In this document: one piece after another, positions 50,760 to 64,000 of the stretch
Layout of the letters: each line of letters starts with the position of its first letter
How positions within the stretch are numbered: position 1 is the stretch's first letter
Assembly: GCA_905182985.1 (NCBI GenBank)
Contig: CAJJDN010000036.1
Location: forward strand, 374,982 to 438,981
Length of the DNA: 64,000 bases
Direction: 5' to 3'
Source of the DNA: Paramecium sonneborni
Taxonomy: Eukaryota > Ciliophora > Oligohymenophorea > Peniculida > Parameciidae
Translations under genes and position numbers: made by a program
The notes under the pieces: model-generated
What the model was told of the DNA's origin: nothing
Seen by the model: only the letters and a program-made list of their open reading frames with translations
The model's database searches: none

Positions 50760-51457
50760 ATGAAAAGAAAACAAACAATAAATGTCGATTATTAAGATAT
50801 GATTCAATAAGCAAAGAGCATGTTTAATTTAAGTTAAGATGAGATAAATGAAATTCTAGTTGAGATGAAAAAATTTGATACGAAAGCAACTGGATATGTA
50901 GGAAAACACGAAGTTGATGATGTTTTAAGAGGTATTTACATAATATTAATTAAGATCTTAAACTTTTAGATAATGAAAAATTGATAGCTAAGTTTAATGA
51001 GGAATTGAAAATAATGAATGTCAAGTTTCTAGACTTTAAATAGGTTTGTGATTTATATTGTAAATTAAAACAATATTAGTAACAAATAAATGAAGAAGAA
51101 ACTATTACTCAAGAATATAGTAATATCTTAATTTAATCTTTAAGTTGATGCCTTCTGTGCTTTAGGAGGCTAACTTGATAAATCAGGATTTGTTTTAAAA
51201 TCTACTATAATTGAAACAATCTAAAAGGAATTCGAATTAAACTTTGAATTAGATTCAATCTTAGGAGATTTTCATGGAACATAACTAGATTTCGATGAAT
51301 TTTGTTAATTATTCGAGAATGCTGGAGATGATGGTAAATCATTTATTACTGTATCAATTTGATCTAGCTATAGAGTGTTTCTTTATCAAAAAGAAATTAA
51401 AATGATTTCGTTGTTAGATACAAAGACTTTGAAAAATGGGAAAAATTAGCTAATTGA
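50760..51457 (+). CDS. EF-hand / calmodulin-like protein
   Basis: About 205 residues. ATG 50760 gives 'MKRKQTINVDYQDMIQQAKS'. The first half has helix-loop-helix 'ILVEMKKFDTKATGYVGKHE', with Asp-x-Lys-x-Thr-Gly spacing like EF-hand 1 of calmodulin-type proteins. The second half has 'CALGGQLDKSGFVLKSTI' and 'TQLDFDEFCQLF'. Acidic ligands are incomplete in each loop, so Ca2+ binding is doubtful. The C-terminus is 'RYKDFEKWEKLAN'. Introns: 23 nt near 50933-50955, 25 nt near 51119-51143, and 23 nt near 51349-51371 (a 17-nt choice also fits). Axonemal or cortical function is possible but not shown. Confidence 0.7.
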
Positions 51458-51693
51458 GTTGAAATTTGTATTATGTTTCTAATTTATAGAAACTGCTAAA
51501 TTAAATATATTATTTATTAATTATTAAATTAGTATTTATTAAATATATTATTCAATTAAAACAATAAAGATATACAATACTCAATATTCTAGAAAAATTA
51601 AATACTAAATTATAAGATTTAATTTAAAACATACACAATTATATTCATCTGTCTAATCAAGATTTGGAAAAAATTGAAAAACAACATAGAAAT
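51458..51693. other. convergent 3' spacer
   Basis: 236 bp between the stops of the EF-hand gene and the opposing gene. AT-rich, nothing recognised. Confidence 0.5.
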
Positions 51694-52510
51694 TCATAAA
51701 TTATATTTAATTAAGTTTTTTATGATTTATTGTTTTATAATAACTATTTATAGTACAAACTTTCTATTTGAAAGCTAATTTTCGAATAAACCCATAAATT
51801 CACTCGTATTCGTTAAGTATTAAGTATATTTTCTAAATGTAAATTATTTATTTTACTGCCCATTTTAAATGATTGCCTTCATAATCCTTTCAAAAGCCTT
51901 TTCTCTTTTACTAAAGCACTATTATCTTAACTAGAATTTCCTTAAAGTTTGATTTCCCCACTTCTAAAATATAATTTCCTTTTTTATTCATCAAATTTTA
52001 AAGAACTACTGCATTAAATTGTCTTTAGTTTATAATCGTCATAATATATTTTATTGCATTTTCTTTATTAATTTTCGATAAACTCTCTAATTTAATTAAA
52101 TCTTCAAAAAATCTAATATTTTCAGAGTTCTAAAAAGATTGTAAAAATCTCAAGATTGGAAAAATATTTGCCTTTCTTTATGCTTTCATAATTATTCCTT
52201 TAGAATGTCTATATCCTTCTAAATATTTTAATTATATTTGTATTTATATTTTGCATTTTAGACTCTACTCTACTTTAAGATCATTCTTTATTATACTTAG
52301 CTTATTATTTTATATTTTTTAAATCCTAAAACCTAACCCTCTCAAAGTTATTGTATTAAAATAATTTAGAAAATCAAAATCAATAAGTTTTAATGATTGG
52401 AATTAATTTTACTTAATAAATAGTTAATATCAATTATTATAAGAAGGATAAATATTCTCTGAATTTTATTTAGGTAAGAACTTTTCATATTCTTTAAATT
52501 TTATGCTCAT
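51694..52510 (-). CDS. unknown protein with in-frame TGA
   Basis: Unrecognised. ATG 52510-52508 gives 'MSIKFKEYEKFLPKQNSEN' and then meets TGA at 52432-52430. The same frame continues open for about 200 codons with helical-looking sequence ('LKYLEGYRHSKGIIMKAQRK', 'IRFFEDLIKLESLSKINKEN'). A 31-nt intron near 51875-51905 leads to 'KAFERIMKAIIQNGQQ' and TGA 51696-51694. No short GT-AG intron removes the TGA. Options: a pseudogene, a sequence error, a separate start farther in (first ATG is 'MKAQRK'), or genuine readthrough. Confidence 0.5.
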
Positions 52511-53072
52511 TTTCATGAAGTAAAAAAATCAATGATTATTGAAATTTAAAGATTAAACTTTTAATATTAATATCTTTATGATTTTAAATTAATGCAGATA
52601 GAATAAATGTTTATTAAGAAATTTATTGATTAAATTCTAGAATTGATTGAATTTCTAAATTATATGAGTTCAATTTTATATTAAATTATTGATTTTTATT
52701 TTTTAATTTATATTCTTACTATTCAAAATAGAATGAGCAAATAATTTATTTGATTTAATAAAATATAGGACGGATAATGAATTAAGTTTTTTTCAAATAA
52801 TATTATTTCAGAATACTTAGTTTTAAGTTTAGTTAATCCAGTTAATTTTTTTTAGATAATCTTATGCTATCTTAATTTGTTCTTCAGAGATATAATAACT
52901 TGATTTAAGTAATCAGAAATAATTTATAAATATTATCATAGCTTTCTTAAACTTGATAAAATTGATTATTAAGGATGAGTTTAATTTTTTTAAATTCTGG
53001 ATTAGATTGTTCTTAATCATAATGGACATTAATTATAAGAATATATTATATTAATAATAAAAATATATAAAA
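52511..53072. other. 562 bp divergent spacer before the AMPK-like kinase
   Basis: AT-rich, no credible ORF. It must hold the promoters of both flanking genes; no motif stood out. Confidence 0.5.
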
Positions 53073-54907
<1,835 letters not shown>

Positions 54908-54959
54908 ATTTTTCACATTCCCTTTTTATTAGTTAAAATAATAAATTATTAATTAAAAT

Positions 54960-55622
54960 ATGAATGATGTGATAACGCCACAATTAATTAATTTTTTTAC
55001 TCTATCGTTATTCAATACAACTTTAGTCAATAATTAAATGGAATAATCTTAAAATTATACCATTAAATATCAATCACAATAAATGAAAAATAAACTATTA
55101 GATTTAATGAAGTTATGGCAGAATTGAGTTTTTCTTAAAAATATCCTCTTAAAATATTCTTAAAAAGTATTTTAAACAGTTTATAATTATTTCTTCTTTG
55201 AAATGGGTTAATCCTTCTTATATGATGTTTTAATATGAATAGTTATTTAGTTCTTTTTTATAAGAAATTATAATATGATCTAATTTAATTCAAACCCCCT
55301 CATTGGACCTAAACAAATCTTTATGTAACCTCTAGACTCTTATAAAAATCATGATATTGATGACACTTAATGCACAGATGACTTTACAAATAAATTTTTA
55401 TCATAAAGCAATTACTCTATTTAAGAAACTCTTCAAAATTAGATTGACAAAGGTAATATAAAAAAAGGCACTAAGAAAAAGGTTAAGTTTAACCTAAATA
55501 TTGTTCACTGTTAATTTAATCAGAAAGAGCCGGTTATTGCTATTGGAAGACTAGTTTAAAAGTTGATTAATTAGAGACCCAATCTTGAATGGGTTAATCC
55601 ATAGATCTAAAAAAACTAATGA
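54960..55622 (+). CDS. unknown protein, frame stays open beyond stop
   Basis: Unrecognised, about 190 residues. ATG 54960 gives 'MNDVITPQLINFF'. Introns of 20 nt near 55009-55028, about 40 nt near 55127-55166 and 24 nt near 55224-55247 give the best frame, which ends 'PQIQKNQ' at TGA 55620-55622. It contains 'KKKVKFNLN', resembling an RVxF motif. The same frame continues for 72 codons to a second TGA (55839-55841) and 49 more to a third (55989-55991). Chance alone could give such runs in this code, so an extension is not claimed. Confidence 0.5.
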
Positions 55623-56044
55623 TTCTAATATTCATATTTTTACTTTTCTTTACAATTCTAATTTCATAAAGAACCTTATCATTATAAAATATAACAATCA
55701 ATTGATAACTTACCTAATAATATATATCGTTTTTCATTACATTTATTAAAAAGAAGATTAAAATTAGATTTAGAATTCTTTTTTTTAGACTAATTAAATC
55801 ATTCGAACTAACCAATATTTTTTATTAATCTTAATCAATGAGATTATTCAAATTTGAATTTAAGAAGAATTTAAGAAATATTTAATCAAATTAATGAGAC
55901 AAGCTCTGAATTAAATTTATTTTAATTACAATAAAATAATAAGAGATTTCTAAATGAACTATTCTCTAATTTTTATTTTTTATTAATTTGAATACATGAT
56001 AAATATAATAATATATTTTAAATTTAACAAATTGATTTATATAT

Positions 56045-56797
56045 TCAACATTAGCATTACTATGTTTCTTTTGCTTTCTCTGTACTTTTACCTGACCATA
56101 AATTAACATTTTTTTATTCATCTTCTTGCTTTCTATCTGAAGATGTTGAACTTTCTTCTGTTCTTTATGATGAAGATGATTACTTGATATTTTAAATAAT
56201 ATACTCTTTATTATTTTCTTTTATTTTTTTTATCCAATACTTATTAATCTCTTTTTGCCATCAATTTAATAGCAATTTTTTTAAAAGCTTCTTCAACTCC
56301 ATCAGCAGTTTTTGCACTAGTTTCAAAGAACATCATATTTCTTTTTTAAGCATATTCTTGAATTCTTTCACTTTATACTTATTTTGCACTTAAATCTGAT
56401 TTGTTTCCTAATAATAATAATTCTGCATTTTTCTCAGCATAACTTTCAATTTCATTCAACCAAAATTTTTCAATATCATCAAATGATTATTAGCATGTTG
56501 TATCATATACAATTACAATACTAAAATTAATTTATAAAATATATACGCATCAGCTCCTTTATAATAAGCATTAGTTATTGTTCTAAATCTTTCTTATCCA
56601 GCAGTATCCCAAATTTGCAATTTCAAACCTTTATTATCTACTTTTAATGTTTTGAATCTAAAATCAACTCCAATTGTTGTTATGTAATTTTCGCTAAATG
56701 TATCGTCAGCAAATCTTAATAAAAGAGCAGACTTTCCAACTCCACTGTTGCCGATTATAACTAATTTGAACAAATAATCGTATTCTCTGTTACTCAT
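56045..56797 (-). CDS. Rab1-like small GTPase
   Basis: About 230 residues. All Rab G motifs are present: '[19 protein letters not shown]', '[14 protein letters not shown]' (effector loop), '[20 protein letters not shown]', 'GNKSDL' and 'ETSAKTADG'. The sequence follows the Rab1/Ypt1 group that runs ER-to-Golgi transport, though Rab8/Rab13-type relatives are possible. A Ser/Glu/Lys-rich linker ends in CQC, a CxC double-geranylgeranylation signal. Introns: 26 nt near 56526-56551 and 22 nt near 56181-56202; the second is needed to reach the prenylated tail. ATG 56797, TGA 56047-56045. Confidence 0.95.
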
Positions 56798-56965
56798 TTT
56801 GAACTTATTTTAATATAATAATATATCAGAATATTATCGATTTGAATTTGGTAATTAGTAATATTAGAAAAAATGATAATAAAAATCAAAGTATGAGATG
56901 AGTAATCATATTTTCGTAAAATAAGTTAAATCGAAAAAATTGAGATTAAATATTAGTGATATGTA

Positions 56966-58252
56966 TCAATCTTATTAATGCAGATCTTCTCTTTTAATTT
57001 TTGATTCTTCAATTAACTAATCAATTTCATTTTTTTCAAACCATTTGATTCTTTTTCCTTCATTCCATTCACCAACTTTAACTTCTTTATTTTATAAGTA
57101 ATAGATTCCAATTCCATGTTATCTTCCTAAAAAATAAAATAATAATAATATCAAACCTTATATCCAGGTTCCTATATATTTTCTACCATCAGACCATTCA
57201 AAGACACCTTTACCATGTTTTTTATCTTCTTCATATTCCTAGAATACATAAGAATGATTACACCAGTATATTTACGACCATCTTGCCATATAATTTATCC
57301 TTTGCCATGCATTTTATTTTTTTTCCATTATCCTTTATAAACTCTTTTATCTGGCCAAATATAAGTTCCCTCTCCATGTATATCATTTTATAAGAATTCA
57401 CCTTAAAAATAGAATAATAAGTATATACCATCATATCTTGAACCATCAGCAAAGTTTAATATACCTTTACCATGTTTTTTACCTTCAAAATATTAACCTT
57501 CATATTTAGCTCCATCTGGCCAATTTTCTACACCTCTACCATGTTATTTATCATTTTCCCACTCGGAAATAGAATATAATATTTACTTCTCCTTCATATT
57601 TTGCTCCATTTACATGAATATATGTTCCTTTACCATTTGCTTTATCATTTTTCCATTCTCCATCATATACATCACCATCTGCATGAGTTAATTTACCCTA
57701 AATATAATATTATTTTAATTTTACTCTTCCTGATGACTTATCTTCTACCCATTCTCCTTCATATATTGAACCATCTGGCCATTTCTATTTACCCTATCCA
57801 TCTCTCATTCCATTTTTCCACTCTCCTTCATATACAGCACCTGATTCTAATTATATAGGAGGTAATTTCTTTCTATCAACACAATTCATTGTACTTTTAA
57901 TTAAATCATTCCCTTCTTAATTACTTGCTACATTCATACTAACTGAATGGTTTGCAGATATATTCAATTATTTATCTATTTCTTATGATTTTTTTGAATT
58001 TTCATCAGGGTTCTTATTAGGAACCTCTTTTGCAGATTCTTTTTTTGTTTCTTTTTTTTAATCCTTCTTTTATTTTTATTATTCTTAATCAATTGTAAAT
58101 CTTTCATGTTCTTTTACTTATACTTTTTATTCTTCTTTTTTTTATTCATTTTCTTAATTATCTGTCTTTGGTCTTACTTTCTCCTTTGTTAATCTAATTT
58201 CTGTATTATCATTCTCTTTATTTGCACAACAAGATTAACAATTTGCTCCCAT
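56966..58252 (-). CDS. MORN-repeat protein with lipidated N-terminus
   Basis: About 385 residues. The N-terminus '[15 protein letters not shown]' carries Gly2 plus several Cys, fitting N-myristoylation and palmitoylation, so membrane attachment is inferred. A long Lys/Gln/Glu linker follows. The second half is a series of MORN repeats ('[20 protein letters not shown]', '[17 protein letters not shown]', '[17 protein letters not shown]') broken by several 23-30 nt introns that often fall at repeat edges. The end is '[18 protein letters not shown]'. MORN proteins often scaffold at membranes or the cell cortex. ATG 58252-58250, TGA 56968-56966. Confidence 0.85.
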
Positions 58253-58438
58253 TATTAATTTTTGTTATATAAAATAATATTTATGTTAAATTATTAATTA
58301 ACTGTCAAAACTAATCATATAAAATTATGAAGAATCTTTATATTAATTTTTTACAATTTATCTATCAATGTTTAATTGAATATTTTCTATATGATAATAT
58401 AAGTATTTGATATTCAAAAACAAATTTAATTATATAAA

Positions 58439-60031
58439 TCATAAAAACTGAACAGAATGTCCTCCTAGTAATCCTCTTTATTAAATTTAATCACAAACCT
58501 AAATTAATTATTTAAAACATATTTCTAAAGCTGATTCATCCTCATATCCTAATTCAACTATAATAATATAATTTGAAAATTACTTAATAAACTTTTATTA
58601 ATGTAATCACAAATCCTTTCTCTTTATTATTAACTGATAAGACCTCTCAAAGCACTAGTTGAAATGTCATCATAACATATCAATCCTAAAATATTTTCAA
58701 TCTTCATTTTAATAGGATTTAACTTTTCATCAACACATTCTACTTAAAAATTCAAATGCTAACTTAAATGAATTTAACCTAATACTATAGCTTCTTAGGT
58801 TTTATCTTTTTTCACTAAACTTATAATTAATATTAATACTTAATTCAATAAAATATTAGGAATAAAGTGTTTATTAGATTCCATCTTTTTTCAAGAATCC
58901 TGGCATCATATCTTATAGTATATCAATTACTTCACCTATCTTTCCTTCTCTTATTAATATTTAAATTTCTTAATTTTAATAAGACACTTACTTATTCTTT
59001 CCTAATTAACTAATTAATCTTTTAAGAATGCCTATTCAGCTATTTAATTAAGTTCATTATTGTTTTCTTATTCATCCAAATAAAATCCACTTACTTTTCT
59101 CTCAATAGATGAAATTTATTGGAAATTTGGACTCTATAATCCGCTTAACTTTCTTTATAAAGCAGACATAGGAGTCATCTAAAGACTCTATTTTCGTTTA
59201 AAATCACCATCACATTATTACTCGTCTTCATAAATCATTTCATCTTATTTTTTTTCTAATCTCATATTCTCATTTTCTTAAAGAGAACTTTCTCTTTCAA
59301 ATTATTTCAATGAATTCAAATATCCTTAACTCCATAAATATTCTTATATAATTAAATGAAGACTATATGGAGAAACATCTTATTTATCAATTTCCTATAT
59401 TATTTCATTCTTTTCCTTTTACAATATTTTCTAATAATCATAAATCATAGGAGTAGCTCCTAAATTAAATTTTAAATTCACTCCATCTCCACAAACAACA
59501 GTTGGATACAAAGCTTCTTTAAAATCAATTTTAGCTGTGTTTAAACTTCGAATTCCATTAAATGTAAAGAATATTTCCTATTTATAAATTCCACATCCTA
59601 TAATATCCTCTTATTTATATGGATTCAATTTTAAATCAATTTCTTATTTTTTTAATTTTACTATCCCATCCCACTAATATCCTATACTTGCACCTATTAT
59701 ACCTAAAGGTTTATTTGAAGGATAATTATCATATGCCAATCCTATCGATAAAAATCTAATATTTTATTAATTTCTATTATTACTTCTTCACATTATCCTT
59801 TTCTGGTAATTTTAGGATTTTTACCTCAAAGTAATAAAATGATGAAGTGATAGCTTAATCTGTTTAAATACAAGCAAGTTCATGAACTTCTTAGTTTGGT
59901 TAATATCTCATTGTCAATCCATCATTATCATATAAAATGTTCTACTGCTTTCTTCTATTCAGTTTTGCATTCGTTAGAATCCTATTATCTGCTATTTTCA
60001 CTATTGTATTTAAATAAGGTTCTACTTACAT
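58439..60031 (-). CDS. RanBP9/Gid1 family (SPRY-LisH-CTLH-CRA)
   Basis: About 510 residues. The SPRY domain reads 'SSFYYFEVKILKLPEKD', 'GLAYDNYPSNKPLGIIGAS', 'DIIGCGIYKQEIFFTFNGI' and 'ALYPTVVCGDGVNLKFNLGA'. A LisH follows ('LIIQEYLWSQGYLNSLKQF'), then CTLH/CRA helices with 'GEIGQVIDILQDMMPGFL' and the CRA end 'LGYEDESALEICFKQLIQVC'. This is the order of RanBP9/10 and yeast Gid1/Vid30, scaffold of the GID/CTLH E3 ligase that degrades gluconeogenic enzymes in yeast. A 28-nt intron lies within the SPRY. ATG 60031-60029, TGA 58441-58439. Confidence 0.9.
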
Positions 60032-60293
60032 TTATTTTTAATTTTAATTTATGAAAATATTACATCCTTTATAAAATTATCTAGAATATTATTATTAATA
60101 TCATTTTTATAATAGATATTACTTATCATTCATAAAGTAATTTTTCATAGTGTTAAAAATTTTGTACCCAAATACCCTTATACAATTTGGATCAAAAAAA
60201 GAATTAACTTTATTGATGCAAAGAAATAGTATTCTGGCTCCAAATTCTATATTGCTATTATAGCTATTTCTATTATAGCAAACAATGACAGAA

Positions 60294-63200
60294 TCATGTT
60301 ATTTATTGTAGAACAGAAGTTAAAGATTAAAAAATTTTTACCGAAATTCTTTTTTTGTGGATTTAACAGCTATAAATTATATCTAATAATCTTACCCAAA
60401 CAACTAATACTATCTCAGTTATTAATGATGAAAATGGAAATAAAGATAATTATATTATTGCTTCAACAATCTACATGTCATAAATTTATTTTTAATCTAA
60501 TATTGTTTGATCCAAAACATCAACGATTAATTCTAATAAGTAAATCACATAAAAAGTTATTTAAATTATGCATAAAACAACCAAAACTGATTTTAGTGCT
60601 CTCTCATTTTTGAAATCTCTATATCTTAGAAAATAAGCAAAAGTTATTGTTATTACTCTTTTAAATTTTAACCAGAACATATTACATTAATTTGTTTTTT
60701 AAAAATTATTATCTTCCTCTTCCTCTACATCTAATTTTTAAGTAATTAATGGTGTGAGAATTCCATCAGCTTCTATTTTTCTTTGCATTTACATTTTAAG
60801 ATTATTCAACTCTTCTTTATCTTCCTCATATCTTTAATATGTCATTATTTGTTTATTAATATCATTGATAGTATTAATAACTATTTGATTATCATAATAT
60901 CTCTTAATGTTAAAGTCTTACTTTTCAAAATTTACAGATACTTTTATTTGATATTCTGATTTGTAATTTACTATATAATGAAGTTCTCTCAAAGTTTATT
61001 GAAAATCGAGAATTTTCTATGTAGTCAAAATAATTAAAGATGATTATTGGATTCCTAATATGTGAAAACAAATATCCAATAAAATCTATTTTTTATTAAA
61101 AATTTCACTGTTGCTTTCATCTACAAATTCAAATAAAGAAAAACAATTTTTTATAAATTCTGCATTTCCTTTTCTAGTATCTATCTGTAACATTAATAAG
61201 TTGAATTTCGTAATGAATTCATCAAAGGTACGTATTTCTTCTTCATCATTTTCAGAGAGTAATTGATCTGACTCTCCATCATCATCAATTGGCATGAAAA
61301 TTTTTTATTTTTCAAATGACATTTTCATTGATTTAACTAAGGGATCTTTGAGATTGATTTACCAAGGAAATAAGAAATCTCCATCTCCTTATAAAACTAA
61401 AGAGATTGGAAATTAAGTTGATTTATTCCAATCTAATATATTATTGTTATAATTTAAGACATCAATATATGCTAAAGTATAATCTGAACTATATGATAGT
61501 TTGAGACAATAAATATTAAATTTATTATTTTTTTGCATAAAACTTAAGATTTTCAAAGATTTCTTCTTCTAAAAATATTTTAATAATATAAAATAAAATG
61601 GGAAATACCAAATCTTTAAGAACAATAAGGAAAATCTTTATAATCTAGTATATCTCCCAATAAAATTAATATTCTAGACAATATAATTGATGTCATATTA
61701 ATCTAGTTAAGTATAAGGAGGTAAATGCCATGGAGTATTTGGAGTATTATTCCCTTAAACATAAAGTCTTTTAACATAATATGGAAGATCTTCAGGTAAG
61801 AATTTTGGATCCTCTGATGCTGCTTCATATAAATTTGGATTATCTTATAAATCTGTGAAAGATATAATAGTAGAACTGTTCACTTTATTATTGGAAGTTC
61901 GTTCTTATAAACAAAGGAATAAAATAAAATTAAGGACAAGTAATCCAATAAAGAAAGTGATTCCAAATAATACAATTTCACCTCCAGATTACCTAACAAA
62001 ATTATAGACAACACATTGTTCTTTATCAAGAATTTTTCCAGGTTTACAAGATGAAATTTTGCATATAGGACTTAAAGACAATTCATATGTTTAAACATCA
62101 TCATCATAATTAATACATTTTTTACATTCACCAACATTATATAAATAAGTATAAAATCCTGATGGACATTAAAAACATTTAGATTATTATTTATTTATTC
62201 CATAACCTTAAGGACATCCATTATAATAAATTGTACCTTATGAAGAATCTAAACCTGTTTTTATTATTAAATTATGATTCATAGGATCATCTAAAAATAT
62301 TCTACCTCCACTTCCTTATCCACTAATTTTTGATCCTTACCCACCTTCAGCTAATACAATTCCATTTCCAAATAGATTTCCTCTTAATTAGATTGATCCA
62401 CCAGAGCCTCCGCCATATATAATAGAATCATCTCTTTAAGAAGATCCACCATTAGCTTCAATTCTTCCATTAATTATATTATTAACACTCTATAAATAGA
62501 TTACTCCTCCTCCATATCCTCCAAAGTAATTTCCACCTCCACCAGAACCTTCAAATAATGGATTAAATGGATTCCCATATGCTTCTCTTGGTACTAAATT
62601 TTAACATTATCCATTAAAATCATTCACTTCTGATTTTGGTCTTCCACCAAAACCACCATGACTTCCTCCAGAAGATCCACATTTTAAAGTATATGAAAGC
62701 ATCCAATCATAGAATCCACAACCATATCCTTATTATTCTTTGCATCCTAAACCTGTAGCATAAATTAATGATTTTTAATCTATTGTTATATTAGATTTAT
62801 CTGCATATAAACCTATGCTACTTCCATATAATGAAGTATTTTATAAATGTACTTCATTAGAAGATATTCCTAAAGTGAAATTATCATTCAAATTATATGG
62901 ATTTCTCTAAAATGATTTAACATCTCCTATCGTACTTGTATCACAATAGCCTTAATTACATAAACAATTTGCTCCAAGACATTTTTAAAAATGACAATAA
63001 ATTATAGAGTTTTCTAATTTTACATAATCAGAATAAATCATTAAAATATTGGTATTCATTCTAGTATTCCACAATTATAATGTTTCTGCTTTAATTATAA
63101 CTTTCTCGAAATATACAAACTCTATATTTTCAAGTATTATTTGTTATCCTTAAAAAACAAAATCAATTAAGTTTTCTCCTTTATTTTATTGAAATTATGA

Positions 63201-63437
63201 AGATTAGATTTTCATCGTTAAGCTTTTTAATGTAAATTTTTCAACTGAGGATTAATAATTTCCAATATTAAAGATAACATTATTCATAGTTATATTTTAA
63301 AAGTTCCATGCTGTTTCAACAAATACTTAAGCTTCACAATCTTTTATGATGCAATTATTTTGATTAAAACAATCTAAATATTATTATAAGCAATCTTAAA
63401 GGGCAAATGAAATATAAAAAGAAATGAGTAGGAACAT
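60294..63437 (-). CDS. Gly-rich and Cys-rich multi-pass surface protein
   Basis: About 1,020 residues. ATG 63437-63435 opens with signal peptide 'MFLLISFYISFALQDC'. The ectodomain is beta-helix-like (repeated short hydrophobic strands) with a Gly-rich section ('GSSGGSHGGFGGRPKSE', 'EGSGGGGNYFGGYGGG') and a Cys-rich part ('SKCFQCPSGFY', 'GECKKCINYDD') like EGF/TNFR-type repeats. A first membrane span follows ('IVLFGITFFIGLLVLNFILF'). More spans occur near the end ('ALKSVLVVLCIIQITFYVIY', 'LFPFSSLITEIVLVVWV'), with a charged cytosolic domain between. The long + strand standard-code ORF at 60296-60613 is the antisense shadow of these last helices. The 3' end may extend with another intron. Family unknown. 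Confidence 0.75.
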
Positions 63438-63624
63438 TTTAATAATTTATTAAATAATAATAAGAAAATCATTTAGTATACGCAATGTATATAATAATAA
63501 TGAATAATATGAAATATGGAGATACAAAAAGTGTGACTTATTTAATCATATAGTTTCATATAAAAGCTAAATTAATCTAATCCATAGTTAAAATTTTTTT
63601 TAAAGAATTAACCTTTTTTCATAA

Positions 63625-64000
63625 ATGGGAGATTACATTAAAGCCTTAATTGAAACCTAAGTAATAGGAGCATTCAGGGTTGCATTAACAATGCCTTTAG
63701 AACATGTACTTGATAGAATAAAGACTTATAAGTAATCTAAACAAGGAATAACTTATATATAAGTATAATAATAGATTAAGTGTATAGAGTTACTTGGACA
63801 TAAAAGGAGCAAGAGGATTGATAGGATTGTATGATGGCTTTTATCCAAGCTTTTTGAGAAACATGGTGAAGCAATACTATAGATGGCCTATGATGATTTT
63901 CATTCCTTCGATGCTTAATGATTACATCCATAACTAATCAATAAATAAAATAATTACAGGGGCTTCAATTGGATTATTTGAAAGTTGTATCATTACACCA
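63625..64000 (+). CDS. mitochondrial carrier (SLC25) family, 3' part missing
   Basis: Starts 'MGDYIKALIETQVIGAFRVA'. 'MPLEHVLDRIKTYK' matches the carrier signature Px[DE]xx[KR]-like region after helix 1. A 25-nt intron near 63760-63784 joins 'ITYIQ' to 'SYLDIKGARGLIGLYDGFYP', the amphipathic-loop and 'GLYxG' signature. 'FLRNMVKQYYRWPMMIFIP' is helix 2. The second repeat begins with 'IITGASIGLFESCIITP', where the sequence runs off the window. Substrate cannot be told from this part. Inner-mitochondrial-membrane location is inferred from the family. Confidence 0.8.

Noticed and set aside
57000..58000. Periodic repeats that might be a CRISPR or satellite array
   Set aside because: The repetition is at protein level (MORN repeats) within one coding gene, with diverged DNA copies and introns.
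60296..60613. Forward ORF of 105 codons free of all three standard stops, with Gln only as CAA/CAG
   Set aside because: It is the exact antisense of the membrane-span end of the reverse gene at 60294-63437, whose frame is open there and encodes typical hydrophobic helices.

Overview
The window reads as a somatic (macronuclear) chromosome segment of a ciliate, most likely Paramecium or a close oligohymenophorean. TAA and TAG stand where conserved proteins need glutamine, and genes end at TGA. Almost every gene is cut by tiny GT-AG introns, mostly 20-30 nt and AT-only. The sequence is roughly 20-25% G+C by eye, and genes are packed head to head and tail to tail. A standard-code ORF scan fragments nearly every gene here. 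All coordinates and frames below were read by hand with table 6 (TAA/TAG = Gln). TGA is the only stop, so chance ORFs of about 60 codons are common; small unrecognised genes were weighed against that.

Layout. 1-9.2 kb: a beta-adaptin 3' part, two back-to-back unknown genes, ribosomal uL2, an unknown gene, a MORN plus Ulp1-like peptidase protein, a secreted H-type-lectin-like protein, a small acidic protein, and tRNA-Lys(CTT). 9.2-22.3 kb: a long guanylate-binding-protein GTPase with coiled coil, a CCCH zinc-finger protein, a tail-anchored TPR protein, a DH-PH-PX RhoGEF, an unknown gene, a ubiquitin E2, and a small helix-turn-helix-like protein. 22.5-34.3 kb: one giant reverse-strand HECT E3 ligase. 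35-43 kb: MCM3 with a perfect E2F half-site upstream, uS17, an unknown gene, a RING-H2 protein, a TTD14-like P-loop/CYTH protein, and an unknown gene. 43-51.5 kb: eL15, a TRF4-type non-canonical poly(A) polymerase, two Gln/Lys-rich proteins (one with a likely PP1-docking motif), eL39, a CSN7-like PCI protein, and an EF-hand protein. 51.7-64 kb: an unknown gene with an in-frame TGA, an AMPK-alpha/SNF1 kinase, an unknown gene, a Rab1-like GTPase, a MORN protein, RanBP9/Gid1, a Gly-rich/Cys-rich multi-pass surface protein, and the start of a mitochondrial carrier.

Functional themes. Four ribosomal proteins (uL2, uS17, eL15, eL39) are scattered singly. Ubiquitin/SUMO-type functions are prominent: E2, giant HECT, RING-H2, Ulp1-like peptidase, CSN7-like and Gid1/RanBP9. 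Membrane traffic and signalling are represented by beta-adaptin, Rab, RhoGEF-PX, GBP, TTD14-like, AMPK and MORN proteins. There is no operon logic, but neighbouring start codons lie as little as 16-18 bp apart and neighbouring stop codons as little as 4 bp apart. No mobile element, CRISPR array, rRNA or telomere was seen. Three small genes contain a frame break or in-frame TGA that I could not resolve with short introns.
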